Below are positions 62,752-64,000 of a stretch of 64,000 nt of DNA, piece by piece (position 1 is the stretch's first letter; every line of letters begins with the position of its first letter). Where the stretch lies: the NCBI RefSeq assembly GCF_010731875.1, contig NZ_AP022595.1, forward strand, positions 2,046,001-2,110,000. Reading direction: 5' to 3'. The translations under genes and the position numbers were made by a program. A model generated the notes under the pieces. That model searched no databases and had not been told where the DNA came from. It saw only the letters and a list, made by a program, of their open reading frames with translations. Source of the stretch: Mycolicibacterium sarraceniae (lineage in GTDB: Bacteria > Actinomycetota > Actinomycetes > Mycobacteriales > Mycobacteriaceae).

Positions 62752-63789
62752 ATGCCCATCGCAACGCCCGAGGTCTACGCGGAGATGCTGGGCCGCGCCA
62801 AGGAGCACTCGTTCGCATTCCCGGCGATCAACTGCGTCGGCTCGGAGAGCGTCAACGCAGCGATCAAAGGATTCGCCGACGCCGGCAGTGACGGCATCAT
62901 CCAATTCTCAACCGGCGGAGCCGAATTCGCTTCTGGCCTCGGGGTGAAGGAGATGGTCACCGGCGCGGTGGCGCTGGCCGAGTTCGCCCATGTGGTCGCC
63001 GCTAAGTACCCGATCACCGTCGCGCTGCACACCGATCACTGCCCCAAGGACAAGCTCGACACCTACGTGCGTCCGCTGCTGGCCATCTCGGCCGAACGGG
63101 TGGCCAAGGGCGCCAACCCGCTGTTCCAGTCTCATATGTGGGACGGCTCGGCGGTCCCGATCGACGAGAACCTGTCGATCGCCCAGGAACTGCTCAAGCA
63201 GGCCGCGGACGCCAAGATCATCCTCGAAATCGAGATCGGCGTGGTCGGCGGCGAAGAGGACGGCGTCGAGGCGGAGATCAACGAGAAGCTTTACACCAGC
63301 CCGGAAGACTTCGAGAAGACCATCGAGGCCCTCGGAATCGGCGAGCACGGCAAGTATCTGCTGGCTGCGACGTTCGGCAATGTGCACGGCGTCTACAAGC
63401 CGGGCAACGTCGTGCTCAAGCCCGAGGTGCTGGCCGAGGGCCAGCGGGTCGCCGTCGCCAAGCTGGGTCTGGCCGAGGGGGCCAAGCCGTTCGATTTCGT
63501 CTTCCACGGAGGCTCGGGCTCGTTGAAGTCGGAGATCGAGGACTCGTTGAAGTACGGCGTGGTGAAGATGAACGTCGACACCGACACCCAGTACGCCTTC
63601 ACCCGCCCGCTGGCCGCACACATGTTCACCAACTACGACGGTGTGCTGAAGATCGACGGCGAGGTCGGCAACAAGAAGGTCTATGACCCGCGCAGCTACC
63701 TGAAGAAGGCCGAGGCCTCGATGTCCGAGCGCGTGGTCGAGGCCTGCAACGACCTGCACAGCGCGGGCCGTTCAGTCTCCACTGGCTAG
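62752..63789 (+). CDS. fba: Class II fructose-bisphosphate aldolase
   Basis: 345 aa. Zinc and substrate residues are in ALHTDHCPKDKLD (His, Asp), EIEIGVVGGEEDGVE, ATFGNVHGVYKPGN (His) and VFHGGSGS (His). It cleaves fructose 1,6-bisphosphate to two triose phosphates in glycolysis and works in reverse for gluconeogenesis. The ATG has GAGGAAG at four bases. Typical length for mycobacterial Fba. Confidence 0.96.
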   Translation: MPIATPEVYAEMLGRAKEHSFAFPAINCVGSESVNAAIKGFADAGSDGIIQFSTGGAEFASGLGVKEMVTGAVALAEFAHVVAAKYPITVALHTDHCPKDKLDTYVRPLLAISAERVAKGANPLFQSHMWDGSAVPIDENLSIAQELLKQAADAKIILEIEIGVVGGEEDGVEAEINEKLYTSPEDFEKTIEALGIGEHGKYLLAATFGNVHGVYKPGNVVLKPEVLAEGQRVAVAKLGLAEGAKPFDFVFHGGSGSLKSEIEDSLKYGVVKMNVDTDTQYAFTRPLAAHMFTNYDGVLKIDGEVGNKKVYDPRSYLKKAEASMSERVVEACNDLHSAGRSVSTG

Positions 63790-63794
63790 GACGC

Positions 63795-64000
63795 TCAGGA
63801 CGACTGGCAGATCTTCCACTGGTTGTCGCGGAACTGCAGGTCGAAAGACCGGGTGGACCGGGTGGTCGGATCGAACGCCATGTACGAGGTCACGTTGGCT
63901 TCGGCGTGGTCGCCATTGACGACGACCTCGTCGATGCTGGCCACCACGGGGTACTGCCCCGCCGCGGCCACCCGCGCATGGGTGTCCGACCAGGCGGCAT
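63795..64000 (-). CDS. C-terminal part of an exported or membrane protein (5' end outside window)
   Basis: The minus-strand frame is open to the window end and encodes 67 residues: AAWSDTHARVAAAGQYPVVA, then EVVVNGDHAEANVTSYMAFD and a final FRDNQWKICQSS with one Cys. This beta-rich pattern (QWKIC near the end) resembles the NTF2-like C-terminal domains of mycobacterial membrane-anchored proteins such as Rv0361, which also lies near fba. Only the end is visible. It converges on fba with a five-base gap. Confidence 0.6.
   Translation of the reverse strand, partial: AAWSDTHARVAAAGQYPVVASIDEVVVNGDHAEANVTSYMAFDPTTRSTRSFDLQFRDNQWKICQSS

Overview
This is a high-GC actinobacterial chromosome segment from a mycobacterium, most likely a rapid-growing or environmental Mycolicibacterium. 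The evidence is the gene content. It has an IniC-type dynamin, an LpqJ-type lipoprotein, the dnaK-grpE-dnaJ-hspR operon, clpB beside a type II flavohaemoglobin, TtfA (trehalose monomycolate transport), pyrE, an Rv0380c-type RNA methyltransferase, an Rv0365c-type GH76 protein, a DedA protein and class II fructose-bisphosphate aldolase. In M. tuberculosis these genes lie between about Rv0343 and Rv0385 (locus numbers are from memory, not from a search).

Layout. 1-4.1 kb: 3' end of iniC, then a four-gene minus-strand block (LpqJ-like lipoprotein, F420-type LLM oxidoreductase, two single-pass membrane proteins). 4.2-10.2 kb: an EspC/WXG100-like gene facing a translationally coupled minus-strand operon made of a 735-aa secretion-associated protein and two tandem paralogous lipoproteins. 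One lipoprotein gene is split by an IS1634-type element and the other carries an amber codon. 10.3-20 kb: acyl-CoA dehydrogenase, chagasin-like lipoprotein, SDR, phosphodiesterase, LLM oxidoreductase, Sap-family and MFS membrane proteins and a secreted alpha/beta hydrolase. 20-36.2 kb: an accessory island with a WXG100 remnant, a TetR/PhyH pair, an aac(2')-type gene split by nested insertion sequences, a putative peptide (RiPP-like) biosynthetic operon, a degenerate IS21 element, and decayed SIR2-like and XRE/ImmA genes. 36.3-47.4 kb: the heat-shock block, with HspR operators (HAIR) visible before dnaK and clpB. 47.4-64 kb: the TtfA/pyrE block, a GGDEF-EAL gene with a MoeY-like remnant, RNA methyltransferase, GH76 protein, an NhaA-DsbA fusion, a sulfotransferase/DUF1214/SDR operon, DedA and fba.

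How the parts work together. HspR is made from the dnaK operon and should repress both dnaK and clpB through the HAIR sites, so the whole chaperone/disaggregase circuit is in the window. The most novel-looking unit is the minus-strand operon at 22.1-30.8 kb: a StrR-type ParB-domain regulator, a 60-aa peptide with a strong ribosome site, an MFS exporter, a 2-oxoglutarate/Fe(II) oxygenase, a double JmjC-type hydroxylase and an AAC(2')-like acetyltransferase. It reads as a ribosomally made, hydroxylated peptide pathway, but it is damaged: the small oxygenase has a frameshift, the acetyltransferase is split by an IS, and the second JmjC domain is cut short. Removing each IS plus one target duplication restores the interrupted frame, so these are recent insertions that can be reconstructed. 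Many one-base frameshifts occur, all in the IS elements and accessory genes. Assembly error must be excluded before calling every one of them a pseudogene.
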